Shown here: positions 35,518 to 44,156 of the stretch, piece after piece | Layout: each line of letters opens with the position of its first letter | Position numbering within the stretch: the first letter of the stretch is position 1 | Source of the DNA: Sphingomonas sp. | GTDB lineage: Bacteria; Pseudomonadota; Alphaproteobacteria; Sphingomonadales; Sphingomonadaceae | Length of the DNA: 64,000 nt | Assembly (NCBI RefSeq): GCF_003248515.1 | Contig: NZ_QFOB01000002.1 | Span: 62,001-126,000, forward strand | Direction: 5' to 3' | Position numbers and translations under genes: made by a program | The notes under the pieces: model-generated | What the model saw: only the letters and a program-made list of their open reading frames with translations | Databases searched by the model: none | Told to the model about the DNA's origin: nothing

Positions 35518-35829
35518 TCATACCTCCTTGAACGATGTCAGCACCACATCGATCAGCGTCTCGCCGGCAAACTTCAGGTACAGGTGAAGGCCGTCACAGG
35601 GGATATTGTAGGTGTCGTGCCAAACCTTTGAGTTTGGCGGATTATGCGCTGTCTCGGACTTGACGAAATCGCCCGGTTCCAGCGCCTGCACCACATCGAC
35701 AATGTCCTCCAGTGAATAGCCGATCGCCTGGGCATCGCGGGTTGCCTTGCTCGTGATCTCAAGCGTCTCCGGATCGGCAAATTTCGCCTGGATGGCCGTC
35801 AGATCATGGTGGGGCTTTCGCTTTACCAT
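35518..35829 (-). CDS. mqsR: MqsR-family mRNA interferase toxin
   Basis: A 103-residue toxin of the RelE-like MqsR family, a ribonuclease that cuts mRNA at GC-rich triplets (GCU in E. coli). It aligns by eye with E. coli MqsR: MVKRKPHHDLTAIQAKF, then EPGDFVKSETAHNPPNSKVWH (with the catalytic-type lysine), LYLKFA, and the terminal VVLTSFKEV. The first in-frame GTG (35832) overlaps the promoter, so ATG 35829 is used. The -10 hexamer ends only 6 nt before this ATG, so the message may be leaderless. Confidence 0.87.
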   Translation of the reverse strand: MVKRKPHHDLTAIQAKFADPETLEITSKATRDAQAIGYSLEDIVDVVQALEPGDFVKSETAHNPPNSKVWHDTYNIPCDGLHLYLKFAGETLIDVVLTSFKEV

Positions 35830-35834
35830 CACGA

Positions 35835-35863
35835 CATATACACCTTAGAGGTCACTTTTTCAA
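35835..35863 (-). promoter_or_regulatory. mqsRA promoter
   Basis: On the minus strand TTGAAA (35858-35863), a 17-nt spacer, then TATATG (35835-35840). Predicted transcription start is at or next to the mqsR ATG (35829). Confidence 0.7.
35842..35852. promoter_or_regulatory. MqsA operator palindrome
   Basis: ACCT-TAG-AGGT, identical in its arms to the core of the known MqsA site AACCT-N3-AGGTT. It lies wholly within the spacer of the mqsRA promoter. Confidence 0.75.
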
Positions 35864-35978
35864 CACTCTTCCGTTATTGAGGCGATTGGCTAACTGCCCC
35901 GATGGGTGACGAACAACGCTGGCAAGCTTCAGAGGCATCGTTCGGATGTCGCTGCTTTCCATGCCACCAAATAGCGGG

Positions 35979-36911
35979 TCAATCCTCATCCGATAGAGTG
36001 ATCGATGCGGCGAGCGCCGCGCCGATCGGCCCGGACCGCCGCTCGAGGAAATAGCGCACGCGATCATCGGTGCTATCGTCGAACTGCTGACCGACCTGGC
36101 ATGTGAGCAATAGGTCGGCCGCCCATGTTTCGAGCGGCCAATCGCGAGCGGCGCATGCGGATCGCAAATGGTCGAAGCTGGGCGATTGCCCCTCCTTCAG
36201 CTCCGACAGGGCACGATGCACATCATCGGCATCGACGACCCGGTTGCCGACCGGCATGTCGCTAATCCGGATCCGCGCCCGCAACGGATAGCTGACCGAA
36301 TAGGGAAGCTCGGGCGGGTTGTAGAGGAGGTAGTAGACCGCCTTGCCAAAGTCGCGGTTGAGGTCGTCAATCAAGCCGACCTGCCGATGGCCGGCTTGGA
36401 TCGCCGCGTATGTGCAGGTCCGGTCGAAGCCGTAGATCCGATGGAGTGCTGCGGCGGCCTGCTGCCCCTCGCGCCGGATAAATGCGTTCATGCCGTGAAG
36501 GAAGCCGATCTCGTCCTCGTCCTCGACATCGCTATTGGTTGGGAAGAGTCGCTTCGACTGCAGGAGGCCGATCTTCTTGGCGACGAGCCTGTCGCGGCGA
36601 TAGACGAAAACCAATATCGCGATGTCCGCCGTCTCCCACCGACGGCGTTGCGGGAAGTCCCAGTCCCAATGCGGCGCACCGAGGCGCCGCAGTCCGCCGA
36701 TATTGTGGGTGTCCATGCGGACGATCGCGCCCGAGGGCAGAAGGGTCGGGGCGCTGTCGGGAATCAGCGCTTCGATCAGACTGTCATCGAGCGAGGTCTC
36801 CCGAATGTTCGGAAGATTGACGAGGCGCTCGCAAACGGCCCGGTTGGCCTCTGCGAAGACGCTGCGGAACCACGCAACGACATCGTCGGGTATCGCAGGC
36901 CATGGATTCAA
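35979..36911 (-). CDS. Uncharacterised protein, possible PD-(D/E)XK-like nuclease
   Basis: A 310-residue soluble protein. The block RRWETADIAILVFVYRRD followed by KKIGLLQSKRL (D96 then Q118-x-K120) resembles a restriction-endonuclease-like core with the Q-x-K variant. The rest (AAAALHRIYGFDRTCTYAAIQAG, YYLLYNPPELPYSV) is unrecognised. It lies between the mqsRA pair and a small gene upstream of the trb operon, a position typical of defence cargo. The nuclease assignment is inference from one short motif. Confidence 0.5.
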   Translation of the reverse strand: MNPWPAIPDDVVAWFRSVFAEANRAVCERLVNLPNIRETSLDDSLIEALIPDSAPTLLPSGAIVRMDTHNIGGLRRLGAPHWDWDFPQRRRWETADIAILVFVYRRDRLVAKKIGLLQSKRLFPTNSDVEDEDEIGFLHGMNAFIRREGQQAAAALHRIYGFDRTCTYAAIQAGHRQVGLIDDLNRDFGKAVYYLLYNPPELPYSVSYPLRARIRISDMPVGNRVVDADDVHRALSELKEGQSPSFDHLRSACAARDWPLETWAADLLLTCQVGQQFDDSTDDRVRYFLERRSGPIGAALAASITLSDED

Positions 36912-37042
36912 TGCTTCCCCCTATCGATCGATCCGAGTGCGTCACGCGATTGCAGATGGCACGCCATTGTTATGACACTGGTCCGGGTCGGCCCCAACAT
37001 GTTGCTCGACGCCGACACCATGATGATCGTTGGTCGGCAGGT

Positions 37043-37414
37043 TCAGTTGACAGTCGATGACGGATCATCGCGATCATCGTCCGGCCATTCGGCGAGGTGA
37101 ACGCCTGTGGCTCGCGCCCGCCAATCCCTTGCGACGGTCGCCGCATCAGCTGGGGAAGCGCCAGCTGCAACCAGCATCTGGGCGCGTTCGAAGACCTTCT
37201 TCGTCAGGTCGTCGCAAACGCGCCGCTGCGCTTCCATCTTTTCCAGCCAATCCGCGGCAAGCTTGCCTTCCGTCATTTCGGCCGCGGTTGCCTCGACGAG
37301 TTCACGCATTGCCCAGTTCTGCGTGCGATATTCGGTGGCGAGCGCCTGATCCGCCGAATCGCCGCTGGCGATGAGATAGTCGAGCCAAGCAACGAAATGC
37401 GGAATGTCCGACAT
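37043..37414 (-). CDS. Hypothetical protein (123 aa)
   Basis: A 123-residue, mostly helical acidic protein starting MSDIPHFVAWLDYLIASGDS. It contains a charged helix (LVEATAAEMTEGKLAADWLEKMEAQRR) and a short C-terminal tail rich in Asp. No family is recognised. The ATG at 37414 is favoured over one 36 nt upstream. It is divergent from the trb operon, with about 280 bp between; that interval (37415-37691) holds no recognisable gene. Confidence 0.5.
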   Translation of the reverse strand: MSDIPHFVAWLDYLIASGDSADQALATEYRTQNWAMRELVEATAAEMTEGKLAADWLEKMEAQRRVCDDLTKKVFERAQMLVAAGASPADAATVARDWRARATGVHLAEWPDDDRDDPSSTVN

Positions 37415-37691
37415 AGGCACCTCATAGCAGTCGAAATCCAAAGCCCGCATTCTAGGTCAGCGATACTGCTCGCAGCCAGAGAATGATGATCCGCCGTGCG
37501 AGTGATTCGCTCGAGGGTGATCGTGACAGGCTCAAAATTCGGCAGCCGGCCCAGACGTGACCGAGCCCTAGATATCCGGCCGCCGCCGATCCTGCGACGG
37601 CTTCACGGGGCTGTTGTCAGCGGCGGAATTTCGTATTCTTTACCTGTCTCCGACGCCGCTCACGCGGCTCGCGCACCACGGAGACATCCCA

Positions 37692-38663
37692 GTGACCCAG
37701 CCCTCAGCCATCGTTCACGCACGCGGAACCGCGATGCTGCGGAGCGCGCTGGGTCCGGCGATCGCGGCCTGGCTCGACGACGCCAACGTCGCCGAAATCA
37801 TGCTCAATGCCGATGGCCGGCTGTGGGTCGATCATCTCGACAGCGGCATCGCCGCGACCGACGAGACACTCAGTCCGCTGCAAGCCGAGCGTATCATCCG
37901 GTTGGTCGCGCACCATGTCGGCGCCGAGGTCCATCGGGGCGCCCCGCGCGTCTCGGCTGAGCTGCCGGAAGGTGGCGAGCGGTTCGAGGGCTTGCTGCCG
38001 CCGGTGGTGACCGAGCCCGTTTTCTCGATCCGCCGCCCAGCGAGCCTGCCGCTCGCGCTGGCAGACTATGTGGCGGCCGGCACGATGACGGCGACGGCGG
38101 CGGCGTATCTCGCGCATGCGGTCCAGACGCGCGCGAACATCCTCGTCGCCGGCGGCACGTCGACCGGCAAGACGACGCTGACCAACGCGCTGCTCGGTGT
38201 CGCGTCGAGCGGAAGCGACCGTATCATCCTGATCGAGGATACGCGCGAGCTGCGCTGCGACGCGGCCAACGTCGTGGCGTTGCGCATTGCGCCAGGCGTC
38301 ACGATGACCGATCTCGTGCGGTCGAGCCTGCGCCTGCGGCCCGACCGCATTCCGATCGGCGAGGTGCGCGGGCCCGAAGCGCTCGACCTGCTGAAGGCCT
38401 GGGGCACCGGCCATCCCGGCGGGATCGGCACGATCCACGCCGGCACCGCGACCGCCGCGCTCCATCGGCTTGAGCAGCTCATTCTCGAAGCCATCGCCCA
38501 TGTGCCGCGCGCACTGATCGCCGAGACGATCGACGTGATCGCGGTGCTGACCGGCCGCGGCGTCGAGCGCCGACTGTCCGAGCTCGTCCGCGTCGAGGGC
38601 CTCGATCCCGACGGCACCTACCGCCTTGTCACCATCCACCTTGCCACAGGAGCAGCATCATGA
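37692..38663 (+). CDS. trbB: P-type conjugative transfer ATPase TrbB
   Basis: A 323-residue VirB11-type hexameric ATPase that powers pilus assembly and DNA transfer. Walker A is VAGGTSTGKTTLTNALLG; the Asp box is IILIEDTRELRC; the Walker B/His region reads IPIGEVRGPEALDLLKAWGTGHPGG. The start is the GTG at 37692, preceded by GGAGA; longer upstream frames lack homology. It opens the trb operon and overlaps trbC by ATGA. Confidence 0.95.
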   Translation: MTQPSAIVHARGTAMLRSALGPAIAAWLDDANVAEIMLNADGRLWVDHLDSGIAATDETLSPLQAERIIRLVAHHVGAEVHRGAPRVSAELPEGGERFEGLLPPVVTEPVFSIRRPASLPLALADYVAAGTMTATAAAYLAHAVQTRANILVAGGTSTGKTTLTNALLGVASSGSDRIILIEDTRELRCDAANVVALRIAPGVTMTDLVRSSLRLRPDRIPIGEVRGPEALDLLKAWGTGHPGGIGTIHAGTATAALHRLEQLILEAIAHVPRALIAETIDVIAVLTGRGVERRLSELVRVEGLDPDGTYRLVTIHLATGAAS

Positions 38664-38974
38664 CGCGTTTGCAGAAACTCCAGCGCGCCGGCCTTCTCGC
38701 TGCCGCGATCCTCACGTCGCCTCCGGCCTGGGCGGGCGGCTCGGGCATGCCCTGGGAGACGCCACTCCAGTCGATCGTCGACTCGGTGCAGGGCCCTGTC
38801 GCCAAGGTGATCGGCGTGATCATCATCGTGATCACCGGTCTGACGCTGGCATTCGGCGACACGTCGGGCGGATTTCGCAAGCTGATCCAGATCGTGTTCG
38901 GCCTGTCGGTCGCCTTCGCCGCTTCGTCCTTCTTCCTGAGCTTTTTCAGCTTCGGTGGCGGGGCGCTGGTCTGA
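38660..38974 (+). CDS. trbC: TrbC/VirB2-family pilin precursor
   Basis: A 104-residue pilin. A signal peptide (LLAAAILTSPPAWAGG) is followed by a short mature pilin with two hydrophobic helices (VIGVIIIVITGLTLAFG and IVFGLSVAFAASSFFLSFF), the TrbC/VirB2 layout. It should form the conjugative pilus. It overlaps trbB by 4 nt and shares its last base with the trbD start. Confidence 0.92.
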   Translation: MTRLQKLQRAGLLAAAILTSPPAWAGGSGMPWETPLQSIVDSVQGPVAKVIGVIIIVITGLTLAFGDTSGGFRKLIQIVFGLSVAFAASSFFLSFFSFGGGALV

Positions 38975-39237
38975 TGCAAGAGGATCTGCCCGGGTTCGCG
39001 GCGCCGGTGCATCGGGCGCTGGCCGAACCGATCCTGCTGGCCGGGGCGCCGCGTGCGCTCGCGATCGTCAACGGGACGCTCGCGGCCGCGATCGGCATCG
39101 GTCTGCGCCTCTGGATCGCGGGCATCGTGATGGCGGTGGTCGGCCATGGTCTCGCCGTCTTCGCCGCCCGCCGTGACGCGCAGATCCTCCCCGTCGCCCG
39201 TCGCCACATCGCGCTTCCCACCCTCTTTGAAAGCTAA
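38974..39237 (+). CDS. trbD: TrbD/VirB3-family inner membrane protein
   Basis: An 87-residue membrane protein of the VirB3/TrbD family. The N-terminus GFAAPVHRALAEPILLAGAPR is the typical cytoplasmic lead-in, followed by paired helices (LAIVNGTLAAAIGIGLRLWI, IVMAVVGHGLAVFAAR). VirB3 proteins associate with the VirB4-type ATPase, encoded next as trbE. The start overlaps the trbC stop by one base. Confidence 0.92.
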   Translation: MQEDLPGFAAPVHRALAEPILLAGAPRALAIVNGTLAAAIGIGLRLWIAGIVMAVVGHGLAVFAARRDAQILPVARRHIALPTLFES

Positions 39238-39242
39238 GCCCC

Positions 39243-41696
39243 ATGTTGTTCCTGCGCGAACATGCCCGCCGCGCGTCGCGGCTCTCCGACTTCCTCCCTT
39301 GGGCGGCGATGATCGCGCCTGGTATCATCCTCAACAAGGATGGCAGCTTCCTGCGGATTGCGCGGTTTCGCGGACCTGATCTCGACAGCGCGACGCAGGC
39401 CGAACTGATCGCGACGTCCGCCAGGCTCAACAGCGCCTTGAAGCGGCTCGGTACCGGCTGGGCCATCTATGTCGAGGCGCAGCGCAGCGCCTCGCCGGGC
39501 TACCCCGTCTCCGACGGGTTCGCCGATCCGGTCTCGATGCTGATCGACGAAGAACGGCGCGACCTGTTCGAAGGCGGGGACATCACCCGCCCCAACTTCA
39601 CCAGCGCTTATTATCTGACGCTGCAATGGTTGCCACCGGCCGACGATACGTCAAAGGCATCATCGCTCTTCTACGAAGGCGGTGCCGAGGGCGTCGCGAC
39701 GGCGGCCGACCATCTCGACGATTTCGAGCGCGAGACGGGCCGCGTCCTCGATATGGTCGAGGGCGTAATGCCCGAGGCGGCCTGGCTGTCGTCGGCCGAA
39801 ACGCTGACCTATCTGCATTCGACAATCTCGACCCACGATCAGCAGATCGCGGTTCCCGAGACGCCGATGCACCTCGATGCGCTGCTTGCGGATGAACTGC
39901 TTGTCGGCGGGCTGACCCCGCAGCTGGGCGGCAAGCACCTGCGCTGCCTGTCGATCACCGGCTTTCCAGCGGCGACGGTGCCCGGCATGCTCGACGAACT
40001 TAATCGACTGGGCTTCGCCTATCGCTGGACGACACGCGCCATCTGCCTCGACAAGGTGAGCGCACAGCGGATGCTGAATCGCATCCGACGGCTCTGGTTC
40101 TCCAAGCGCAAAAGCCTGGCCGCGATCATCAAGGAGGTGCTGACCAACGAGGCGAGCGTCCTCGTCGACAGCGATGCGGCGAACAAGTCGGCCGAGGCCG
40201 ACGCGGCGCTGCAGGATCTCGGCGCCGACATCGCGGGCTATGCCTATGTCACGACGACGATCACAGTGCTGGGTGACAGCCCGCGCGACGCTGACCTCCG
40301 GCTACAGGCGATCGAGAAAATCGTCCGCGGACGCGATTTCGCCTGCATCGCCGAAGGGCTGAACGCGCTTGAGGCCTGGCTCGGCTCGCTTCCAGGCAAT
40401 CCCTACGCCAATGTCCGGCAGCCGCCGATCTCGACGCTGAACCTCGCCCATATCATGCCGGTGTCGGCGGTCTGGGCGGGGCCGGCCAGCGACGGGCATT
40501 TCAATGCCCCGCCGCTGTTCCATGCGCGCACCCTCGGGAGCACGCCGTTTCGCTTCTCGCTCCATGTCGGCGACGTCGGACACACCCTCGTCGTCGGTCC
40601 GACGGGCTCGGGCAAGAGCGTGCTGCTCGCCTTCATGGCGCTGCAGTTCCGCCGCTACCGCGGCGCGCAGGTCTTCGCCTTCGACTATGGCGGCTCGATC
40701 CGCGCGGCGACATTGGCGGTCGGCGGCGAATGGCATGATCTCGGCGGCGCGCTGGGCGGCGACGCCGCGCCGCTATCGTTGCAGCCGCTGGCGCGGATCG
40801 ACGAAGCGGACGAACGGGCCTGGGCGTCGGACTGGCTCGGCGCGATCCTGGCGCGCGAGGGGTTCGCGATCACGCCGGAGGTGAAGGAGCATCTCTGGAC
40901 AGCGCTGGGCAGCCTCGCCGATGCGCCGGTTGCGCAGCGCACGCTTACCGGCCTCACGGTGCTGATCCAGGCGTCCGGACTGAAGCGTGCGCTGGCTCCT
41001 TATACGCTGGCCGGTCCTTATGGCCGGCTGCTCGACGGCGATATCGAGCATTTCGGGGACAGCAACGCGCAAGCGTTTGAGACCGAAGGGCTGGTCGGTA
41101 CGCCGGCCGCGCCAGCGGTGCTCGCCTATCTGTTCCACCGGATAGGGCGCTGGCTCGATGGTCGCCCGATCTTAATCTTGATCGACGAGGGCTGGCTGGC
41201 GCTCGACGATCCGCTGTTCGGCCGCCAGCTCAAGGAATGGCTGAAGACGCTCCGCAAGAAGAATGCGAGCGTCGTGTTCGCGACGCAGAGCCTGGCCGAC
41301 ATCGAGGGCTCGGCGATCGCGCCGGCGATCATCGAAAGCTGCCCGACGCGGCTGTTCCTCGCCAATGAGCGGGCGCTGGAGCCGCAGATCCTCGGCGTCT
41401 ATCGCCGGTTCGGCCTCAACGACCGCCAGATCGAGATCATCGCGTCGGCGACGCCCAAGCGGGATTATTACTGCCAGTCCGCCCTCGGCAACCGGCTGTT
41501 CGACCTTGGGCTTGGTCCGGTCGCGCTCGCCTTCACGGCCGCCTCGTCGCGCACCGACCTGAACGCCATTACCGCGCTCGTCGAGCAGCACGGCCCCGAG
41601 GGCTTCGCCGCTGCCTGGGCCCGCCACCGCGGTCTCGGCTGGGCGGCCGAATTTCTCACCACAGGATCACTCAAGCCCGAGGAGGTTGTCCCATGA
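39243..41696 (+). CDS. trbE: TrbE/VirB4-family conjugative ATPase
   Basis: An 817-residue VirB4-type ATPase. The N-terminal half (CagE_TrbE_VirB domain) begins FLREHARRASRLSDFLPWAA. The C-terminal RecA-like domain has Walker A LVVGPTGSGKSVLLAFMAL, Walker B ILILIDEGWLALDDP and the arginine-finger/sensor region ASVVFATQSLADIEGS. It energises pilus biogenesis at the inner membrane. Length equals the family norm, with no frameshift. Overlaps trbJ by 4 nt. Confidence 0.96.
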   Translation: MLFLREHARRASRLSDFLPWAAMIAPGIILNKDGSFLRIARFRGPDLDSATQAELIATSARLNSALKRLGTGWAIYVEAQRSASPGYPVSDGFADPVSMLIDEERRDLFEGGDITRPNFTSAYYLTLQWLPPADDTSKASSLFYEGGAEGVATAADHLDDFERETGRVLDMVEGVMPEAAWLSSAETLTYLHSTISTHDQQIAVPETPMHLDALLADELLVGGLTPQLGGKHLRCLSITGFPAATVPGMLDELNRLGFAYRWTTRAICLDKVSAQRMLNRIRRLWFSKRKSLAAIIKEVLTNEASVLVDSDAANKSAEADAALQDLGADIAGYAYVTTTITVLGDSPRDADLRLQAIEKIVRGRDFACIAEGLNALEAWLGSLPGNPYANVRQPPISTLNLAHIMPVSAVWAGPASDGHFNAPPLFHARTLGSTPFRFSLHVGDVGHTLVVGPTGSGKSVLLAFMALQFRRYRGAQVFAFDYGGSIRAATLAVGGEWHDLGGALGGDAAPLSLQPLARIDEADERAWASDWLGAILAREGFAITPEVKEHLWTALGSLADAPVAQRTLTGLTVLIQASGLKRALAPYTLAGPYGRLLDGDIEHFGDSNAQAFETEGLVGTPAAPAVLAYLFHRIGRWLDGRPILILIDEGWLALDDPLFGRQLKEWLKTLRKKNASVVFATQSLADIEGSAIAPAIIESCPTRLFLANERALEPQILGVYRRFGLNDRQIEIIASATPKRDYYCQSALGNRLFDLGLGPVALAFTAASSRTDLNAITALVEQHGPEGFAAAWARHRGLGWAAEFLTTGSLKPEEVVP

Positions 41697-42439
41697 CCCG
41701 TTCCCGTACCGCCAAGCTCGCCCTCGGCGCCGCCGCGCTCGCGCTGGCGCTGAGCTCGCCCGCCAGCGCCCAGTTCGGCGGCATCGTCTACGATCCGACC
41801 AACTATGCGCAGAATGTGCTGACGGCCGCGCGCAGCCTCCAGCAGATCAACAACCAGATCACGCAAATCCAGAATCAGGCGCAGAGCCTGATCAACCAGG
41901 CGCGCAATCTCACCAACCTGCCGACCTCGGTCCTGTCGAGCATCCAGCAGGACATCGACCGGACGCGGGCGCTGATTACCCAGGCGCAGCAGATCGCCTA
42001 TCGGGTGCAGGATATCGACCAGGTGTTCAGCCAGCGCTACCCGGCCGGCTCGCTGTCCGGCACGTCGTCGGGGACGCTGGTTTCCAACGCGCAGACGCGC
42101 TGGACCGATGCCCTGGCGGCCTATCAGGATTCGCTGCGCACCGGCGCCACCGTCACCGGTAACCTCGACGGTACGCGCAGCCAAGCGAGCACGCTGGTGA
42201 CCGCAAGCCAGGCGGCGAGGGGCGCGCTGCAGGCGGCACAGGCGGGCAACCAACTGATCGCACTGCAAACGCGCCAGCTCGCGGATCTGACCGCGATGCT
42301 GGCGGCACAGGCGCGAGCTACCGCGATCGAGTCCGCGCGCGCCGCGGCAGATGAGGCGCAGGGCCGCGAGCAGACCAAGCGGTTCCTCGCGCCCGGCACC
42401 GGCTATGTCGCGCAAAGCGTCAGCCTGTTCCATGACTGA
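41693..42439 (+). CDS. trbJ: TrbJ/VirB5-type conjugal transfer protein
   Basis: A 248-residue periplasmic protein. A signal peptide ends SPASAQ; the mature start GGIVYDPTNYAQNVLTAARSL is the TrbJ hallmark. Long Gln-rich coiled-coil segments follow (INNQITQIQNQAQSLINQAR and AALQAAQAGNQLIALQTRQL). VirB5-like proteins sit at the pilus tip and base. It overlaps trbK by 8 nt. Confidence 0.92.
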   Translation: MTRSRTAKLALGAAALALALSSPASAQFGGIVYDPTNYAQNVLTAARSLQQINNQITQIQNQAQSLINQARNLTNLPTSVLSSIQQDIDRTRALITQAQQIAYRVQDIDQVFSQRYPAGSLSGTSSGTLVSNAQTRWTDALAAYQDSLRTGATVTGNLDGTRSQASTLVTASQAARGALQAAQAGNQLIALQTRQLADLTAMLAAQARATAIESARAAADEAQGREQTKRFLAPGTGYVAQSVSLFHD

Positions 42440-42839
42440 GGGGGAGCAGCTCGCAAAGCCGCGCGGCCGGTTTGCCGCGCTCGGCTGGCGATCGGCGGCG
42501 ATCGCCGCTGCCGTCGCGACCACGGGCGTAGCCGCGCTCATCGCGCTCGGCGATGCGGCCCCGCCGGTCGCGCATTACCGGGTCGGCGATGCGAGCGAGG
42601 AGTCTGCGCCGCCAAGCGCCGATCCGCTTCTCGCCGAGCTCACGCGCTGCCGGACGCTTGCCGCCGATACCGACGACGCGCGTTGCCGTGCGGCGTGGGA
42701 GGTGAACCGGCGCCGCTTCATGGGCGAGAGCCGCAGCCTGGTTGTGCCTATCGAGCCGGCGCCGATCGAGCCAGCGCCCGCTGATCCGCCTATCGTTCCA
42801 GCCGCCGGCGGTGCGCCATCAACGACATTGGAGCATTGA
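42432..42839 (+). CDS. trbK: Putative entry-exclusion protein TrbK-alt
   Basis: A 135-residue protein with one membrane segment (SAAIAAAVATTGVAALIAL, residues 21-39) and a periplasmic part holding two cysteines in LTRCRTLAADTDDARCRAAW, the mark of the alternative TrbK family. The C-terminus is Pro-rich. By position between trbJ and trbL it is the expected exclusion protein. ATG 42432 lies inside the end of trbJ; trbL starts 3 nt after its stop. Confidence 0.82.
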   Translation: MTEGEQLAKPRGRFAALGWRSAAIAAAVATTGVAALIALGDAAPPVAHYRVGDASEESAPPSADPLLAELTRCRTLAADTDDARCRAAWEVNRRRFMGESRSLVVPIEPAPIEPAPADPPIVPAAGGAPSTTLEH

Positions 42840-42842
42840 GCC

Positions 42843-44156
42843 ATGGGCGAAGGCACGGGCGTCATCGATCGCTTCCTCGATCTGTTCGCGCGCTACATCG
42901 ATTCGGGCTTCGGCCTGATCCATGGCGACGTCGGGTTCCTGGCGAGTTCGCTGATTGTCATCGACGTGACGCTTGCGCTGCTCTTCTGGACCTGGGGCGA
43001 TGGCGAAGATGTCGTTGCGAGGCTGGTCAAGAAGACGCTGCAGGTTGGCTTCTTCGCCTTCCTGATCTCGAACTGGAACGGCCTCGCCAAGATCATCTAT
43101 TTGAGCTTCTCCGGGATCGGCCTGAAGGCGGCTGGCTCGGGCAGCGCGGACGATCTGCTCCATCCCGGCAAGATCGCGCAGATCGGGATCGATGCGGGGC
43201 AGCCTTTGCTCGACCAGGCTTCGCTCTTGGTCGGCCCGGTCGGCATCTTCACCAACTTCGTCCAGATCGCGGTGCTGCTGCTCGCCTGGGCGATCGTCCT
43301 GCTCGCCTTCTTCATAATCGCGATCCAGCTGTTCGTCACGCTGATCGAGTTCAAATTGTCGACGCTGGCCGGGTTCGTGCTGGTGCCGTTCGGGCTCTTC
43401 GGCCGCACTGCCTTTCTCGCGGAGCGCGTGCTCGGCAATGTGATGGCGACGGGCGTCAAGGTGCTTGTCCTCGCCGTGATCATCGGGATCGGCTCGACCA
43501 TCTTCCGCGACTTCGTGATCGATTTCGGCGGCGCGCAACCGACGCTCGAACAGGTCGCCAGTCTCGCGCTTGCCGCGCTCACGCTTCTCGGTCTCGCCAT
43601 CTTCGGCCCCGGCATTGCCTCCGGCCTGATCTCGGGCGGCCCGCAACTCGGTGCCGGCGCGGCGGTCGCCACCGGCGCGACGGTCGCGGGGATCGGTGCT
43701 GCCGCCACGATGGGCGTGGCGGGCGCTGCGGGCCTTGCCGGCCGGGCTGGCTCCGCTGCGGCTTCAACCCTCTCCCGGTCCGCTGGCTCGCCCCCCGCGG
43801 GCGGATCCTCGTCGGTCCCACCCGCTCCCCCGGCGCCGACGGGCGGCGCTCCGACGGTTCCCCCGCCGTCCGGAGCGCCGGGAGGCGGTGGCAGTAGCGC
43901 AGGCGGCGGCACGGAACCCGCCGGGTCCGAAGCTGAACCGGCACCCAGCGGTAGCGAGAGCAGCGCGGCGGCCGAGCCGCAAGCCGCCGAGGCTCCGGTG
44001 GCGCCGGCTGCGGCGCAGGCAGCCGCCCCGGCCTGGGCCAAGCAGCTCCGCCGTCGCCAAGCGATGATCCAGGGCGCGACGCTCGCCGCCCACACCTTGC
44101 GGTCCGCCGACCATCATGGCGGATCGGCCCACATTTCGCTGGAGGATCGTTCATGA
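42843..44156 (+). CDS. trbL: TrbL/VirB6-family polytopic membrane protein
   Basis: A 437-residue inner membrane protein. Residues 1-275 contain six or more hydrophobic helices (LIVIDVTLALLFWTWG, FLISNWNGLAKIIYLSFS, VLLLAWAIVLLAFFIIAIQL, LAGFVLVPFGLFGRTAFLAE). Residues 285-400 are an unusually long Pro/Ala/Gly/Ser-rich disordered stretch, ending in a short conserved helix WAKQLRRRQAMIQGATLAAHTL. TrbL forms part of the DNA-translocation channel. Overlaps trbF by 4 nt. Confidence 0.93.
   Translation: MGEGTGVIDRFLDLFARYIDSGFGLIHGDVGFLASSLIVIDVTLALLFWTWGDGEDVVARLVKKTLQVGFFAFLISNWNGLAKIIYLSFSGIGLKAAGSGSADDLLHPGKIAQIGIDAGQPLLDQASLLVGPVGIFTNFVQIAVLLLAWAIVLLAFFIIAIQLFVTLIEFKLSTLAGFVLVPFGLFGRTAFLAERVLGNVMATGVKVLVLAVIIGIGSTIFRDFVIDFGGAQPTLEQVASLALAALTLLGLAIFGPGIASGLISGGPQLGAGAAVATGATVAGIGAAATMGVAGAAGLAGRAGSAAASTLSRSAGSPPAGGSSSVPPAPPAPTGGAPTVPPPSGAPGGGGSSAGGGTEPAGSEAEPAPSGSESSAAAEPQAAEAPVAPAAAQAAAPAWAKQLRRRQAMIQGATLAAHTLRSADHHGGSAHISLEDRS

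Noticed and set aside
37415..37691. Origin of transfer upstream of trbB
   Set aside because: No convincing inverted repeat with a nic-like sequence was found in this gap.
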